Of a DNA stretch of 64,000 bases, positions 34,380-45,105 are shown in pieces. The DNA comes from Galbibacter orientalis DSM 19592 (GTDB lineage Bacteria; Bacteroidota; Bacteroidia; Flavobacteriales; Flavobacteriaceae). Location of the stretch: NCBI RefSeq assembly GCF_000260115.1, contig NZ_JH651379.1, forward strand, positions 1,554,501 through 1,618,500, written 5' to 3'. Position numbers and translations under genes: made by a program. The notes beneath the pieces are model-generated. The model was not told where the DNA came from. It did no database searches and saw nothing but the letters and a program-made list of their open reading frames with translations. How positions within the stretch are numbered: the stretch's first letter is position 1; every line of letters starts with the position of its first letter.

Positions 34380-37037
34380 ATGAATATTCCATCAAAGTAT
34401 GATGCCAAATCGGTTGAGAGTAAGTGGTATGACTACTGGACGAAAAATGAATTTTTTCGCTCAGAGCCAGATGAAAGAGAGCCATATACCATTGTAATTC
34501 CGCCACCAAACGTCACAGGAGTATTGCATATGGGACATATGTTGAATAACACTATTCAGGATGTGTTGATTAGAAAAGCACGTTTAAAAGGCTTAAACGC
34601 TTGCTGGGTGCCAGGTACAGACCATGCATCAATTGCTACGGAAGCTAAAGTAGTAGCAAAATTGAAGGAGCAAGGAATTAATAAATCCGATCTAACTCGA
34701 GAAGAATTTCTAAAACATGCTTGGGATTGGACAGATGAGTATGGAGGTGTAATTTTAGATCAGCTTAAGAAACTTGGATGTTCATGCGATTGGGATCGTA
34801 CAAAATTTACAATGGATGACGATATGTCGGCTTCTGTAATTAAAGTTTTTGTCGATTTATTTGAAAAAGGAATGATTTACCGTGGATATCGTATGGTAAA
34901 TTGGGATCCAGAGGCTAAAACTACACTTTCTGATGAAGAGGTTATTTATGAAGAACGCCAAGGACTCCTTTATTATTTAAAATATACTATTGTAGATGGA
35001 GATGGTTCTCTTCCTTCGGAGGGGGTGGGGGAGGTTGTAACAATTGCAACTACGCGTCCAGAAACTATTTTGGGAGATACTGCTATTTGTATTAACCCTA
35101 AGGATGAGCGCTATTCACATTTAAAAGGTAAAAAGGCAATTGTGCCTTTAACCAACCGTGTAATTCCTATTATTGAAGATGAATATGTTGATATTGAATT
35201 CGGAACAGGATGTTTAAAAGTAACTCCTGCTCATGATGAAAATGATAAGAATTTAGGTGAAAAACACAAATTGGAAGTAATCGATATTTTTAATGACGAT
35301 GCTACTTTAAATAGTAATGGACTTCATTACGAAGGAAAAGATCGATTTGTGGTTCGAAAAGAAATTTCAAAAGAATTAGAAGAAAAAGGATTTTTAGTAA
35401 AAACTGAAAATCATATGAATAAAGTAGGGACTTCGGAACGTACAAAAGCGGTAATTGAACCTCGTTTGTCCGATCAGTGGTTTTTAAAAATGGAAGATTT
35501 GGTAAAACCTGCTTTGGATGCAGTTTTAACTGATAAAGAAATTCAACTTTTTCCTTCAAAATTTGAAAATACCTACCGTCATTGGTTAGAAAATATCCGA
35601 GACTGGAATATTTCTCGTCAGCTTTGGTGGGGGCATCAAATACCAGCATATTATTTTGGTGATGGGGAAAACGATTTTGTAGTTGCAGAAAGTATTGAAG
35701 AGGCACTAACAAAAGCTAAAGAAAAATCGGGGAACACAAATTTAACGGTAGCCAATTTGAAGCAAGACGAAGACTCGTTAGATACTTGGTTTTCTTCATG
35801 GTTATGGCCAATTAGTGTTTTTAACGGAATTATGGAGCCTGAAAATAAAGAAATTGAATATTATTACCCAACCAACGATTTGGTAACTGGACCAGATATT
35901 CTATTCTTTTGGGTTGCAAGAATGATTTTTGCTGGTTACGAATTCCGCGATCAAAAACCATTTACCAATGTATATTTAACTGGATTGGTAAGAGATAAAC
36001 AGCGTCGAAAAATGTCGAAGTCTTTAGGGAATTCGCCAGATGCTTTAAAATTAATTGAAGAGTTTGGTGCAGATGGAGTTCGAGTTGGATTGTTGTTGAG
36101 CTCTGCTGCTGGAAACGACTTATTGTTTGATGAAAGCTTATGCCAGCAAGGAAAAAACTTTGCCAATAAAATATGGAATGCCTTCCGTTTGGTTAAAGGT
36201 TGGGAAGTTGCCGATATTGAGCAGCCAGCATATGCTTCAACTGCAATTAATTGGTACAAAAATAAATTTCAGCATACATTAATAAATATTGAAGAACAGT
36301 TTTCTAAATATAGAATATCTGATGCTTTAATGGCAACATATAAGCTTGTTTGGGACGATTTCTGCTCTTGGTTACTAGAAATGGTGAAACCAGCATATCA
36401 ACAGCCTATAGATGCAAAAACTTATAAAGAGATAATTGCTTTATTTGAAGAAAATTTAAAACTCTTACATCCATTTATGCCATTCTTATCTGAAGAAATA
36501 TGGCAACTTATGGCAGAGCGTTCTCCTAAGGAAGCATTGATTGTAGCAAAATGGCCTGAAGTTTCTAAAGCAGATGAAAAGATAATTGCTGATTTTGAAT
36601 TTGCTGCTGAAGTGATTTCGGGAATAAGAACCATTAGAAAAGAAAAAAATATTGCTTTTAAGAATGAGATTTCTTTATCTGTAATGAATAATGATGGGGT
36701 TTTAAAAACATTCGATTCTATTATTAAGAAGTTAGGAAATATAGAGGAACTTTCTTACGTAACAGAAAAAGTGGACGGAGCTTTATCTTTTAGAGTAAAA
36801 TCTAATGAGTATTTTATTCCAGTAAGCGGTGCTATTGATGTGGAAGAAGAGATAAAGAAAATAGAGGAGGAGCTAAAATATACAGAAGGTTTCTTAAAAT
36901 CTGTTCAGAAAAAATTATCTAACGAACGTTTTGTAGGAAGTGCTCCAGAAAAAGTAGTAGCGATAGAAAAGCAAAAAGAAGCAGATGCGCTTGCTAAAAT
37001 TGAAACGCTAAAAGAAAGTTTAAAGAGTTTGAAGTAG
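34380..37037 (+). CDS. valS: Valyl-tRNA synthetase
   Basis: I choose the ATG at 34380 (885 aa); the open frame runs 43 codons further upstream but crosses the -7 box, and [20 protein letters not shown] is the normal N-terminus. HMGH at 50-53 is the HIGH motif, KMSKS at about 544-548 the second class I motif, an editing domain sits between them, and the end is the Val-specific coiled coil. It charges tRNA-Val. It is monocistronic and followed by a family A repeat. Confidence 0.98.
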   Translation: MNIPSKYDAKSVESKWYDYWTKNEFFRSEPDEREPYTIVIPPPNVTGVLHMGHMLNNTIQDVLIRKARLKGLNACWVPGTDHASIATEAKVVAKLKEQGINKSDLTREEFLKHAWDWTDEYGGVILDQLKKLGCSCDWDRTKFTMDDDMSASVIKVFVDLFEKGMIYRGYRMVNWDPEAKTTLSDEEVIYEERQGLLYYLKYTIVDGDGSLPSEGVGEVVTIATTRPETILGDTAICINPKDERYSHLKGKKAIVPLTNRVIPIIEDEYVDIEFGTGCLKVTPAHDENDKNLGEKHKLEVIDIFNDDATLNSNGLHYEGKDRFVVRKEISKELEEKGFLVKTENHMNKVGTSERTKAVIEPRLSDQWFLKMEDLVKPALDAVLTDKEIQLFPSKFENTYRHWLENIRDWNISRQLWWGHQIPAYYFGDGENDFVVAESIEEALTKAKEKSGNTNLTVANLKQDEDSLDTWFSSWLWPISVFNGIMEPENKEIEYYYPTNDLVTGPDILFFWVARMIFAGYEFRDQKPFTNVYLTGLVRDKQRRKMSKSLGNSPDALKLIEEFGADGVRVGLLLSSAAGNDLLFDESLCQQGKNFANKIWNAFRLVKGWEVADIEQPAYASTAINWYKNKFQHTLINIEEQFSKYRISDALMATYKLVWDDFCSWLLEMVKPAYQQPIDAKTYKEIIALFEENLKLLHPFMPFLSEEIWQLMAERSPKEALIVAKWPEVSKADEKIIADFEFAAEVISGIRTIRKEKNIAFKNEISLSVMNNDGVLKTFDSIIKKLGNIEELSYVTEKVDGALSFRVKSNEYFIPVSGAIDVEEEIKKIEEELKYTEGFLKSVQKKLSNERFVGSAPEKVVAIEKQKEADALAKIETLKESLKSLK

Positions 37038-37048
37038 AAAAGTATTTC

Positions 37049-37172
37049 AATCCCTCATTGAGGGTTTTATTATCCGAAGCCTGCCTTGAGTTTACCGAAG
37101 GGTTCTACGTCGAAATGGGTTAAATTATTTTCCTTTGAATACCTCGTAGGCTTGCCTCGAGGTAGTTGATTT
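37049..37172. repeat. Dispersed hairpin repeat, family A
   Basis: A full copy 12 bases after the valS stop: CCCTCATTGAGGG, GAAGCCTGCC..GAAGGGTTC and ACCTCGTAGGCTTGCCTCGA with GGTAGTTGATT. The second hairpin carries changes on both sides (CCGAAGCC and GGGTTC). Confidence 0.8.
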
Positions 37173-37248
37173 TATAATAGTAAAAAGCCTCAGAATTATT
37201 TTATTGTTGTCCGATAAAAAAAGTTAAGATGAGTTCATTAAGAAAAAA

Positions 37249-37655
37249 CGAATAAAAAGAGGAGTTTAGTAATGTTACTTCCAGGGCAAACTCATACTTT
37301 TTCTTTGTTTCGTTTCTTTTGGGCGAGCAAAAGAAATGAAAAGCATAAAGTTGTTGATGGTTGGATTGATATTAGAGCTAGCAAATAATCAATATAGTTC
37401 TAAACTAAAGCCTTTTATTTCTACTTATTTTTATGTGAAAGCAATTTTTAAGTTCATTGAAAATAAAAAAAAAGTGTCAAAATTTGAAATTTAAGATTGA
37501 TTCAAATGGATGTTTACTGAATTTCACTTTGTTTTGCAAAGTGTGAGTTTGCCCTGTTTAACTTATTCGCTCATTAACTTTTTACTTTATAAACTTTTAT
37601 CTTTGTACTGTTTTATTACAGCGAAGCGGTCTTGTATTTTAACTCAGACATTAAT
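37249..37655. repeat. Dispersed element, family B copy 2 (split), gap contents
   Basis: The left block GAATAAAAAGAGGAGTTTAG is at about 37249 and the right block CGGTCTTGTATTTTAACTCA is near 37624; in copy 1 (6680-6750) they almost touch. Between them lies about 340 bp, including a short palindrome TTTCTTTTG/CAAAAGAAA (37315-37340). I find no convincing gene in the 620-bp gap after valS. One 61-codon open frame inside it has no family features. Confidence 0.45.
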
Positions 37656-37658
37656 GTT

Positions 37659-37919
37659 TCAATACTTAAAATATTCTTTTACTAAAGCAACATAATGTTC
37701 TTTGGCTTGGTCTTCGGTGAGTCCTCGGGCTTGAAAAAGTGCGTTTGCTTTGAAAGCATTTATTATAGATCTCCTACTACTTGGGGGTTCGCTATTTTGA
37801 GTAGCTTTTTTGTAATAGGCATATAGGCGCAACAAAAAATCGGCTGGAAATAAATTTTCATAGCTGTTTACTCGTTCTACAGCCTCTTCAAATTCTTTAT
37901 GTAGTTCTTCAGAAGTCAT
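37659..37919 (-). CDS. Acyl-CoA-binding protein-like
   Basis: An 86-aa all-helical protein. FEEAVERVNSYENLFPADFLLRLYAYYKKAT is the ACBP core, where the Tyr residues and the lysine contact the acyl-CoA, and AFKANALFQARGLTEDQAKEHYVALV covers the C-terminal helices. ACBPs carry long-chain acyl-CoA in the cytosol. It ends a run with psd and cdsA, the phospholipid genes, only three bases downstream of psd, which fits a lipid role. Confidence 0.9.
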   Translation of the reverse strand: MTSEELHKEFEEAVERVNSYENLFPADFLLRLYAYYKKATQNSEPPSSRRSIINAFKANALFQARGLTEDQAKEHYVALVKEYFKY

Positions 37920-37922
37920 TTG

Positions 37923-38570
37923 TTAATTTGCAATTATATCAACACCACCTTTAACTTTTTGGTTTAAAGCTACTTTAATGTCAGTGCCCAAGGGTAAAAA
38001 TAAATCTACTCTAGAACCAAATTTTATAAATCCTGCATCGGTTCCTTGAACCACTTCGTCTCCTTCTTTTGCATAATTTACAATACGTTTAGCAAGCGCT
38101 CCAGCAATTTGTCTGTAAAGAACTTCTCCATACGAAGCATTCTTAACAACTACAGTAGTTCTTTCATTTTCTTCGGATGCTTTGGGGTGCCATGCAACCA
38201 AAAACTTTCCAGGATGGTATTTGCTATATTTTACAATTCCACTTAATGCGTAGCGAGTTACATGAACATTAATAGGGGACATAAATATGGAAACTTGAAT
38301 TCGTTTGTCCTTAAAATATTCTTTTTCAAATACCTCTTCAATCACCACCACTTTTCCATCTACAGGTGCGATGATATTTTCATCTGTAATTTGTGTTGTG
38401 CGTTTAGGATTCCTAAAAAATTGAAGGATCAAAACTAAAATGAAAAGAAAAACAACTTGAATAAGAGTTTTTAGCCAATAAATGTCAATATAAAATTGAG
38501 CTATAATAATGGCTGCTGCAACAAGAATAAAGGTAATCGCAATGATTTTATGACCCTCTTTATGAAACAT
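37923..38570 (-). CDS. psd: Phosphatidylserine decarboxylase family protein
   Basis: A 215-aa short-type (archaeal-like) PSD. Two membrane-leaning N-terminal segments precede the core APVDGKVVVIEEVFE, FMSPINVHVTRY and IKFGSRVDLFLP, where Gly-Ser is the expected self-cleavage site that makes the pyruvoyl group. It turns phosphatidylserine into phosphatidylethanolamine at the inner membrane. The start overlaps cdsA by 11 bases. Confidence 0.94.
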   Translation of the reverse strand: MFHKEGHKIIAITFILVAAAIIIAQFYIDIYWLKTLIQVVFLFILVLILQFFRNPKRTTQITDENIIAPVDGKVVVIEEVFEKEYFKDKRIQVSIFMSPINVHVTRYALSGIVKYSKYHPGKFLVAWHPKASEENERTTVVVKNASYGEVLYRQIAGALAKRIVNYAKEGDEVVQGTDAGFIKFGSRVDLFLPLGTDIKVALNQKVKGGVDIIAN

Positions 38571-39375
38571 AATGAAAAATTTGAAGTGTTAAATATGCAA
38601 ATGGAGCAGCAAATATTAAGCTGTCAAGTCTGTCTAATAATCCGCCATGTCCAGGTAAAATAGCGCCGCTATCTTTTACGCCAGCCAAACGTTTAAATTT
38701 GGATTCTACTAAGTCTCCAATAGATCCAGTTACCACCACAACAATGGCTAAGATTAACCATTGTTGTAAATTAAGTTCCTCGCTGTAGCAATATAAAACA
38801 TATGCTGCAACTAAGGCAAATAGTAATCCGCCAACAAAACCTTCGATAGTTTTTTTAGGGGAAACACTTGGGAAAAGCTTATTTCTTCCGATACTCTTGC
38901 CTACTAAATAAGCAAAAGAATCGTTTACCCATATCAATATAAAAATACCAATTATTAAAGACTTAGCAAAATGCTGAGCTTGGTATGGAATCATGGTTAA
39001 AAAGATACATCCTCCACCTATATAACAAAGAGTGATAATAAATTTTTGGGTATTTGAATAATCTAATTTTCGTTTAGAGTAAAGTCGTCCAATTAAAACA
39101 ATATTAACTGCAATGCAAATAACGAGAAGTATGATTCTAAGTATTTCTTGTTGATCTATTTCGCCTAAGAGATATATAAAAACCCACCAAAAAGCTAAAA
39201 AAGCTAGAAAGATATAATAACCACTTAGTCTAATAATTTTTTTGAATTCATAAATACAAGTAATTCCAAAAATTAGAAAGAGGAAATCAAAAGCATCATT
39301 ACTAAGAAATACTGCTGCTAATAGTAAAAAAACATAGAGAATACCTGTTAAGGCACGTTTAAGAAGTTCTTTCAC
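38560..39375 (-). CDS. cdsA: Phosphatidate cytidylyltransferase
   Basis: A 271-aa multi-helix membrane protein with the CDP-DAG synthase signature near the C-terminus (SKFKRLAGVKDSGAILPGHG followed by GLLDRLDSL). It makes CDP-diacylglycerol from CTP and phosphatidic acid, the branch point for phospholipids. It leads the cdsA-psd-ACBP unit, whose reading frames overlap or nearly touch. Confidence 0.96.
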   Translation of the reverse strand: MKELLKRALTGILYVFLLLAAVFLSNDAFDFLFLIFGITCIYEFKKIIRLSGYYIFLAFLAFWWVFIYLLGEIDQQEILRIILLVICIAVNIVLIGRLYSKRKLDYSNTQKFIITLCYIGGGCIFLTMIPYQAQHFAKSLIIGIFILIWVNDSFAYLVGKSIGRNKLFPSVSPKKTIEGFVGGLLFALVAAYVLYCYSEELNLQQWLILAIVVVVTGSIGDLVESKFKRLAGVKDSGAILPGHGGLLDRLDSLIFAAPFAYLTLQIFHYVS

Positions 39376-39420
39376 ACAGTTAGGTTTAAGTTGTTTATAT
39401 TGTTGCTCTTTTAATAAGGA

Positions 39421-40029
39421 TTATAAATCCTCAAGAAGCAGCAAATATAAGTTTTTTGAACTACTTCCGTAAGTAAGAAAATCATTTTCTTCTTTTATGC
39501 TAAAGTGCTTAATAGTAGTTATGTTTGTGGGAATCTGATTTTTATTTTTATTCTTAATACCTCTTAATCCTTCTCCAATTGTGTCTACAAGCTGACTTGT
39601 AGTGGCGAAGATTATAAAATTATCAGGTAAATCGTTTAATTTACTTTCTTTTATTTGATTAGAAGAGATAAGAATTGCACCGTTGTCTGCGACTAAATTC
39701 TCACAAGGAGATAATAGTAGTGTTGCATTCTGACACGTATTGCTTTTGCTGAAATTATATTTTTGAAATGTAGTGCTTAATTTAGAATCAATGCAACAAA
39801 CTTGTTCTTGTGTCCAATTATTTTCAGAAAGGATGCTATTAAAACAATCGTAAATTTCTTCAATAGAGTCACAATACAAGAATTTACCACCATTTTTTTT
39901 GAAATTGATTGTAAATTTTTCGTCTGTTGGAAGCTTTATTTCTGGCATAAACTTTCCTCTTTGATCAGTTCCTGTACCAGAAGCTTCCTGTTTTTGTTTT
40001 GATCCGAAAAGTTTTTTAAATAAGCTCAT
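39421..40029 (-). CDS. LUD-domain (LutC/YkgG-like) protein
   Basis: A 202-aa protein. After a lysine/glutamine-rich N-terminus, the domain shows LSPCENLVADNGAILIS, DLPDNFIIFATTSQLVDTIGEGLRGI, a loose match to the LUD domain of lactate-utilisation LutC. There are no LutA/LutB genes nearby, and the usual lactate context is missing, so a lactate role is unlikely. It lies between ftsH and cdsA, a placement I recall from other flavobacteria. Function unknown. Confidence 0.75.
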   Translation of the reverse strand: MSLFKKLFGSKQKQEASGTGTDQRGKFMPEIKLPTDEKFTINFKKNGGKFLYCDSIEEIYDCFNSILSENNWTQEQVCCIDSKLSTTFQKYNFSKSNTCQNATLLLSPCENLVADNGAILISSNQIKESKLNDLPDNFIIFATTSQLVDTIGEGLRGIKNKNKNQIPTNITTIKHFSIKEENDFLTYGSSSKNLYLLLLEDL

Positions 40030-40108
40030 TCTTAATTTAATGGGGGAGTTATTTTATTGTTTATGCTATTAATATATAAAAGTATGAAATTATTAACTAT
40101 AACGTAGA

Positions 40109-40142
40109 AAACGGGGGTAAATTTTATAAACTACCCCCGTTT
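40109..40142 (-). terminator. Rho-independent terminator of ftsH
   Basis: AAACGGGGGTA and TACCCCCGTTT form a GC-rich stem eight bases past the ftsH stop. On the minus strand the stem is followed by a short T stretch. It separates ftsH from the LUD gene. Confidence 0.88.
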
Positions 40143-40149
40143 GTATAAA

Positions 40150-42114
40150 TTAATTTTCTAGTAACTTTTTTTCTGGACCTTCTTCAAGGTCTCTTCCAAA
40201 AGGTCTTTTTCCGAAAATTCGTTCTAAATCGTCTTTAAAAATCACTTCTTTCTCAAGCAAATGTTCTGCAAGCTCTGTTAATTTATCTTTATTTTCTTCT
40301 AAAAGTTTTACAGCTCTTACGTATTGAGCTTCAATAATTTTAGAGATTTCTTTGTCGATAAGTTGAGCAGTTTCCTCACTATAAGGTTTTGAGAAATTAT
40401 AGTCTGTTTGTCCGCTTGAATCATAATAAGTTAAATTTCCTATTTTTTCATTCAATCCGTAAATAGTAACCATAGCTCTAGCTTGCTTAGTTACCTTCTC
40501 AAGGTCGCTAAGAGCGCCTGTAGAAATTCTGTCGAACATTACTTTTTCTGCAGCTCTTCCTCCTAAAGCGGCACACATTTCGTCTGCCATTTGTTCAGGA
40601 TGAACAATTAAGCGCTCTTCTGGTAAATACCATGCGGCACCTAAGCTTTGTCCTCTAGGAACAATAGTAACTTTTACAAGGGGAGCGGCGTGTTCTAACA
40701 TCCAACTAACTGTTGCGTGTCCAGCTTCGTGGAATGCAATAGTTTTTTTCTCGGTTGGAGTAATAATTTTATTTTTCTTTTCTAAACCTCCTACAATTCT
40801 ATCTACTGCATCTAAGAAAGATTGTTTGTCTACTGCTTTTTTACCATTTCTAGCAGCAATTAGAGCAGCTTCATTACAAACATTTGCAATATCAGCTCCT
40901 GAGAAGCCAGGAGTTTGTTTAGCTAAAAACTCTGGATCTAAAGCTTCAGAAGTTTTAATAGGTCGTAAATGAACTTCAAAAATCTCTTTACGCTCACGTA
41001 CGTCTGGTAGGTCTACATATATTTGGCGGTCAAAACGACCAGCTCTCATTAATGCTTTATCTAAAATATCTGCACGGTTGGTAGCGGCCAAAACAATTAC
41101 ATTAGTATTGGTTCCAAAACCATCCATTTCGGTTAGCAATTGATTTAGAGTGTTTTCACGCTCATCATTACTACCAGTCATATTATTTTTTCCTCTAGCT
41201 CTTCCGATTGCATCAATCTCATCAATAAAGATAATTGCCGGAGATTTATCTTTAGCTTGTTTAAATAAATCACGAACTCTAGAAGCCCCAACTCCTACAA
41301 ACATTTCCACAAAATCCGAACCAGATAAAGAGAAAAAAGGAACCTTTGCTTCTCCAGCTACTGCTTTTGCTAATAAGGTTTTACCTGTACCAGGAGAACC
41401 TACTAATAAAGCACCTTTTGGGATTTTACCCCCTAGCGAAGTATATTTTTCAGGGTTTTTAAGGAAATCTACAATTTCTTGCACTTCCTCTTTTGCACCT
41501 TCCAATCCAGCTACGTCTTTAAACGTTACTTTCATATCTGTTTTTTCGTCAAACAAGCGTGCTTTAGATTTTCCAATATTAAATATTTGTCCGCCAGCAC
41601 CACCTGCGCCTCCACCAGACATTCTTCTCATAAGGAATAACCAGATACCAATTATTAGTACAAATGGCAATAACGAAAGTAGTAAATCGCCAAAAGCGTT
41701 AGATTCTGTATCATATCCTACGGATGTTGATAAATTATCTTCGGTGATGGTTTTTTTAATATCATTTTCAAAATTCTGAAGATCTCCATAGTTTAATATG
41801 TATTGAGGAACTTGAGAAGTAGAGGGGATGATAGATTTATCCGCTGTTTTTTTATGAATCTCTTTATCTTGAGCTTCTTTTGTTAGATAGACTCTTGCCT
41901 GTCTAATGTTTGTAATAATTTCAACTTTACTAACATCTCCATCTTTAAGGAATTCTTGCAATTTTGCAGGAGTAATATCTGGGGGTGTTTGCCAGCTACT
42001 ACCTCCAGAGAAAAACTGTAGACCGATGATGAAAACTAAAATAGCTCCGTAAATCCAGTACGAACTGAATTTAGGTTTTTTAGGGCTTGAATTGTTGTTA
42101 TTTTCTTTTGCCAT
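40150..42114 (-). CDS. ftsH: ATP-dependent membrane zinc metalloprotease FtsH
   Basis: I take the ATG at 42114 (654 aa); six more codons upstream add only a Lys-rich tail. Two membrane helices (about 20-37 and 145-163) flank a periplasmic part, followed by the AAA domain with GSPGTGKT and [10 protein letters not shown], and the M41 site HEAGH. FtsH removes misfolded membrane proteins and controls LpxC levels in many Gram-negatives. It follows rsfS by 110 bases and ends in its own terminator. Confidence 0.97.
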   Translation of the reverse strand: MAKENNNNSSPKKPKFSSYWIYGAILVFIIGLQFFSGGSSWQTPPDITPAKLQEFLKDGDVSKVEIITNIRQARVYLTKEAQDKEIHKKTADKSIIPSTSQVPQYILNYGDLQNFENDIKKTITEDNLSTSVGYDTESNAFGDLLLSLLPFVLIIGIWLFLMRRMSGGGAGGAGGQIFNIGKSKARLFDEKTDMKVTFKDVAGLEGAKEEVQEIVDFLKNPEKYTSLGGKIPKGALLVGSPGTGKTLLAKAVAGEAKVPFFSLSGSDFVEMFVGVGASRVRDLFKQAKDKSPAIIFIDEIDAIGRARGKNNMTGSNDERENTLNQLLTEMDGFGTNTNVIVLAATNRADILDKALMRAGRFDRQIYVDLPDVRERKEIFEVHLRPIKTSEALDPEFLAKQTPGFSGADIANVCNEAALIAARNGKKAVDKQSFLDAVDRIVGGLEKKNKIITPTEKKTIAFHEAGHATVSWMLEHAAPLVKVTIVPRGQSLGAAWYLPEERLIVHPEQMADEMCAALGGRAAEKVMFDRISTGALSDLEKVTKQARAMVTIYGLNEKIGNLTYYDSSGQTDYNFSKPYSEETAQLIDKEISKIIEAQYVRAVKLLEENKDKLTELAEHLLEKEVIFKDDLERIFGKRPFGRDLEEGPEKKLLEN

Positions 42115-42224
42115 TAATTTTTTCTTATTCAACCCAAATATGGGTATTATATTTCGTTAATAACGAAAAATGTTTACTTTTAATTCACCTTAATAATTGT
42201 GAAAACTCTAGAAAGCTAAATTGC

Positions 42225-42590
42225 TTAGTTTGAGATTGCGGTTACTTTTGCGTCTCCCCATAATCCTTCGATATCGTAATATTCTCTTACATGTTTTTGG
42301 AAAACATGCACCACTACATTTACATAGTCCATAAGCACCCATTCGGCATTGTCTGTACCTTCTATGTGCCAAGGCTTGTCTTTAATTTCGCGACTAACAA
42401 TTTTTTGTATGGAATTTACGATGGCATTTACTTGAGTGTTCGAAGTACCATTACAGATTATAAAGTAATCACAAACCGTATTCTCAATATCTCTTAGGTC
42501 TAAAATATTTACGTCATTACCCTTAACCTCTTCAATTCCTTTTAAGATAAATGTTATTAATTGATCTGTGCTACTATTCGTTTTTGCCAT
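42225..42590 (-). CDS. rsfS: Ribosome silencing factor
   Basis: A 121-aa RsfS/Iojap protein. VNILDLRDIENTVCDYFIICNGTSNTQV and WHIEGTDNAEWVLMDYVNVVVHVF are the conserved core. It binds ribosomal protein L14 and blocks subunit joining when nutrients run short. It is divergent from birA, and a TAACTTTG box at 42609-42616 on the minus strand may drive it. The gene before ftsH in this order is common in Bacteroidota. Confidence 0.95.
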   Translation of the reverse strand: MAKTNSSTDQLITFILKGIEEVKGNDVNILDLRDIENTVCDYFIICNGTSNTQVNAIVNSIQKIVSREIKDKPWHIEGTDNAEWVLMDYVNVVVHVFQKHVREYYDIEGLWGDAKVTAISN

Positions 42591-42681
42591 TAAAAATTTT
42601 TATTTTCACAAAGTTATTATTTTTTTAGTTTTTGAACTATTCAAATTAACATAACATTACATATTTAATGTAGTTATTTCT

Positions 42682-43413
42682 ATGAATTTAATCAAACTTG
42701 ATGCCATCGATTCTACAAATTCTTTTTTAAGACGCTTAGCAGCGCATAAAGAATTGGAAGATTACACTATTGTTACTACCGAAAAACAAAATGAAGGAAG
42801 GGGTCAAATGGGGACGCAATGGGTGTCCGAACCGGGGAAAAACCTTACTTTTAGTGTATATAAGAAAATTAATTGCTTGCAAAAAGAGGAGCAATTTTAC
42901 CTGAGTATGGCTATCTCTTTAGCTATTTATGATGCATTAACTTATTTTGGAATTCCACATTTAAAAATAAAATGGCCTAACGACATTTTGTCAGCAAATA
43001 GTAAAATATGCGGTATTTTAATTGAAAGTATCATTAAAAAGGGAGAAATGAGTGCTTCCATTATTGGTATTGGTCTTAATTTGAATCAAACAAACTTTGA
43101 TGGGGTAACCAATGCTTCTTCTTTAAAATGCTTAACTGGGGTGTTTTATAATAAGGAAGAGGTATTGTTAAAAATAATAGAGCATATTAAAAAATATGAA
43201 GAGTGGGTTATTAACCGACAGTTATTTAAAATAAAAGAAACCTTTGAGAGTCAGCTTTTTCGTAAAGATAAACCTTCTACGTTTAAACTTAAAAATGGAG
43301 ATTTAATAATGGGGTTTATAAAAGGAGTAGCCAATAATGGTTGTTTAATAGTATTATTGGAAGATGAAGTTTTAAAAGAATTTGATTTAAAAGAGTTGAA
43401 GTTGCTTTATTAA
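42682..43413 (+). CDS. birA: Biotin-[acetyl-CoA-carboxylase] ligase
   Basis: A 243-aa protein. DSTNSFLRRL, EGRGQMGTQW (the biotinyl-AMP loop) and KWPNDIL are the class I BirA catalytic motifs. There is no N-terminal helix-turn-helix, so it is a ligase only and not the biotin repressor. It attaches biotin to carboxyl carrier protein. It ends nine bases from the convergent MlaF gene, with no terminator visible between. Confidence 0.95.
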   Translation: MNLIKLDAIDSTNSFLRRLAAHKELEDYTIVTTEKQNEGRGQMGTQWVSEPGKNLTFSVYKKINCLQKEEQFYLSMAISLAIYDALTYFGIPHLKIKWPNDILSANSKICGILIESIIKKGEMSASIIGIGLNLNQTNFDGVTNASSLKCLTGVFYNKEEVLLKIIEHIKKYEEWVINRQLFKIKETFESQLFRKDKPSTFKLKNGDLIMGFIKGVANNGCLIVLLEDEVLKEFDLKELKLLY

Positions 43414-43422
43414 AAGAAGTTT

Positions 43423-44187
43423 TTAGTTGTCTTTGATGTAAATTTCTCTCACTTTTTTAAATAAATCAGAGGAATATACAAAACTAGTAACCGCTTCATT
43501 ATCGGTTCTAAATATTTCTTTATTGGTTCCTTCCCATTCTTTTAACCCATCTTTTAGGAATACAATTTTTTCGCCAATTTCCATAACAGAATTCATATCA
43601 TGCGTATTAATTACTGTTGTGATATCAAATTCTTGAGTAATTTCTTGAATTAATTGGTCAATAATAATAGCTGTTTTCGGATCTAAACCAGAATTGGGTT
43701 CATCACAAAAAAGATATTTCGGGCGATTTACAATTGCGCGAGCAATAGCAACACGTTTCTGCATTCCACCAGAGATTTCAGAAGGTAATTTTTTGTGTGC
43801 ATCTATTAATCGTACTCTTTCTAAGACTTCGTCAACACGATCTTTCATTTCATTTCTTGGAAACTTTGAAAACATTCTAAGTGGAAACATTACATTTTCT
43901 TCCACCGTCATCGAATCAAAAAGTGCACTTCCTTGAAATACCATGCCCATTTCTTGTCTAAGATCTGTTTTTTGGTCGTCGTCCAATTCAGAATAAATAC
44001 GGTCATTATAAATAATATTACCTTGATTTGGTTGATGAAGCCCTAATAAACATTTCAAAAAAACAGTTTTTCCAGATCCACTTTGCCCGATAATAAGATT
44101 TGTTTTTCCCTTATCAAAGCATGTGGAAATCCCTTTTAATACTTCAGTGTCCCCAAAAGATTTATGTACATTCTCTACTTTTATCAT
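43423..44187 (-). CDS. ABC transporter ATPase, MlaF-like
   Basis: From the ATG at 44187 the protein is 254 aa. GQSGSGKT is Walker A, SGGMQKRVAIARA the signature (with the GGM typical of MlaF) and LFCDEPNSGLDP Walker B, whose PNSGLDP form is characteristic. With the permease encoded upstream it forms an Mla/Ttg2-type lipid transporter in the inner membrane. Start and stop overlap in TAATG. A periplasmic MCE (MlaD) protein is expected but not in the window. Confidence 0.93.
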   Translation of the reverse strand: MIKVENVHKSFGDTEVLKGISTCFDKGKTNLIIGQSGSGKTVFLKCLLGLHQPNQGNIIYNDRIYSELDDDQKTDLRQEMGMVFQGSALFDSMTVEENVMFPLRMFSKFPRNEMKDRVDEVLERVRLIDAHKKLPSEISGGMQKRVAIARAIVNRPKYLFCDEPNSGLDPKTAIIIDQLIQEITQEFDITTVINTHDMNSVMEIGEKIVFLKDGLKEWEGTNKEIFRTDNEAVTSFVYSSDLFKKVREIYIKDN

Positions 44188-44924
44188 TATCCAAGCAACA
44201 TTTGAGTTAATAAATAATTCGCAATAATAATGGCTACACTGGTCCACACAAAAGAGGAGGTACTCGCTTTCCCTACTTCTAAAGCTCCTCCTTTCATGTA
44301 ATAACCATAAAACGAAGGGATTGTAGCGAGGATAAAGGCAAAAACAATAGTTTTAATAAAAGCATAAACTACATGGAAAGTATCAAAATCTACTTGTAGA
44401 CCTCTTATAAATTCGGCACTCGTACTATATCCTCCAAAAACTACGGCCATCCAACCTCCTAAAATTCCCATATACATTGCAATTGCAATTACAAATGGAT
44501 AGAGTAGCAGTGCTATAATTTTAGGAAACACCAAATAGTTTAAAGAGTTTACCCCCATAACTTCTAGGGCATCAATTTGTTCTGTAACACGCATAGTTCC
44601 AATACTGGAAGTAATATAAGAACCTACTTTTCCTGCCATAATTATAGAGGTAAAGGTAGGTGCAAACTCTAGAATAACCGATTGCCGAGTTGTAAAACCA
44701 ATAAGATATTTCGGAATTAAAGGGTTGTCTATATTTAAAGCTGTTTGTATTGCAACAACACCTCCAATGAAGAACGAAATAAAAATTATAATACCTAAAG
44801 ACCCGTAAATTAAATCGTCAATCTCTTTATAAATAAGTCTTTTAAGGATGTTCCACTTTGTAGGTCTGCTAAAAACTTCTTTTAGCATTATAAAATACCG
44901 ACCAATATTTTCAAGGTATATCAT
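44187..44924 (-). CDS. ABC transporter permease, MlaE/YrbE-like
   Basis: A 245-aa protein with five or so hydrophobic helices. APTFTSIIMAGKVGSYITSSIGTMRVTEQIDALEVMG is the strongly conserved MlaE loop, including TEQIDAL. It is the membrane part of the phospholipid/lipid-trafficking ABC transporter of the MCE system. It is the first gene of a two-gene unit with the MlaF-like ATPase. Confidence 0.95.
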   Translation of the reverse strand: MIYLENIGRYFIMLKEVFSRPTKWNILKRLIYKEIDDLIYGSLGIIIFISFFIGGVVAIQTALNIDNPLIPKYLIGFTTRQSVILEFAPTFTSIIMAGKVGSYITSSIGTMRVTEQIDALEVMGVNSLNYLVFPKIIALLLYPFVIAIAMYMGILGGWMAVVFGGYSTSAEFIRGLQVDFDTFHVVYAFIKTIVFAFILATIPSFYGYYMKGGALEVGKASTSSFVWTSVAIIIANYLLTQMLLG

Positions 44925-45105
44925 GTATCAATTATCGAACAGCTAAAGTAAAAAAATAAAATCACATCTCTTTTAACCTACATTTAAAGTTCTAAAAAAA
45001 TTAAATGAGTAATTTTGGCAAAATAGATATTTTATGCAAAGTTGCAAAACTTTAAAAAGGCAATAAAATATGCTATTAAATTAAAGATATAATTTATATA
45101 GACAC

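Noticed and set aside
37510-37695. A 61-codon open frame in the gap after valS
   Set aside because: Its sequence is a low-complexity mix of Phe, Leu and Ser with no family character, and it overlaps the family B element and the ACBP-like gene end.
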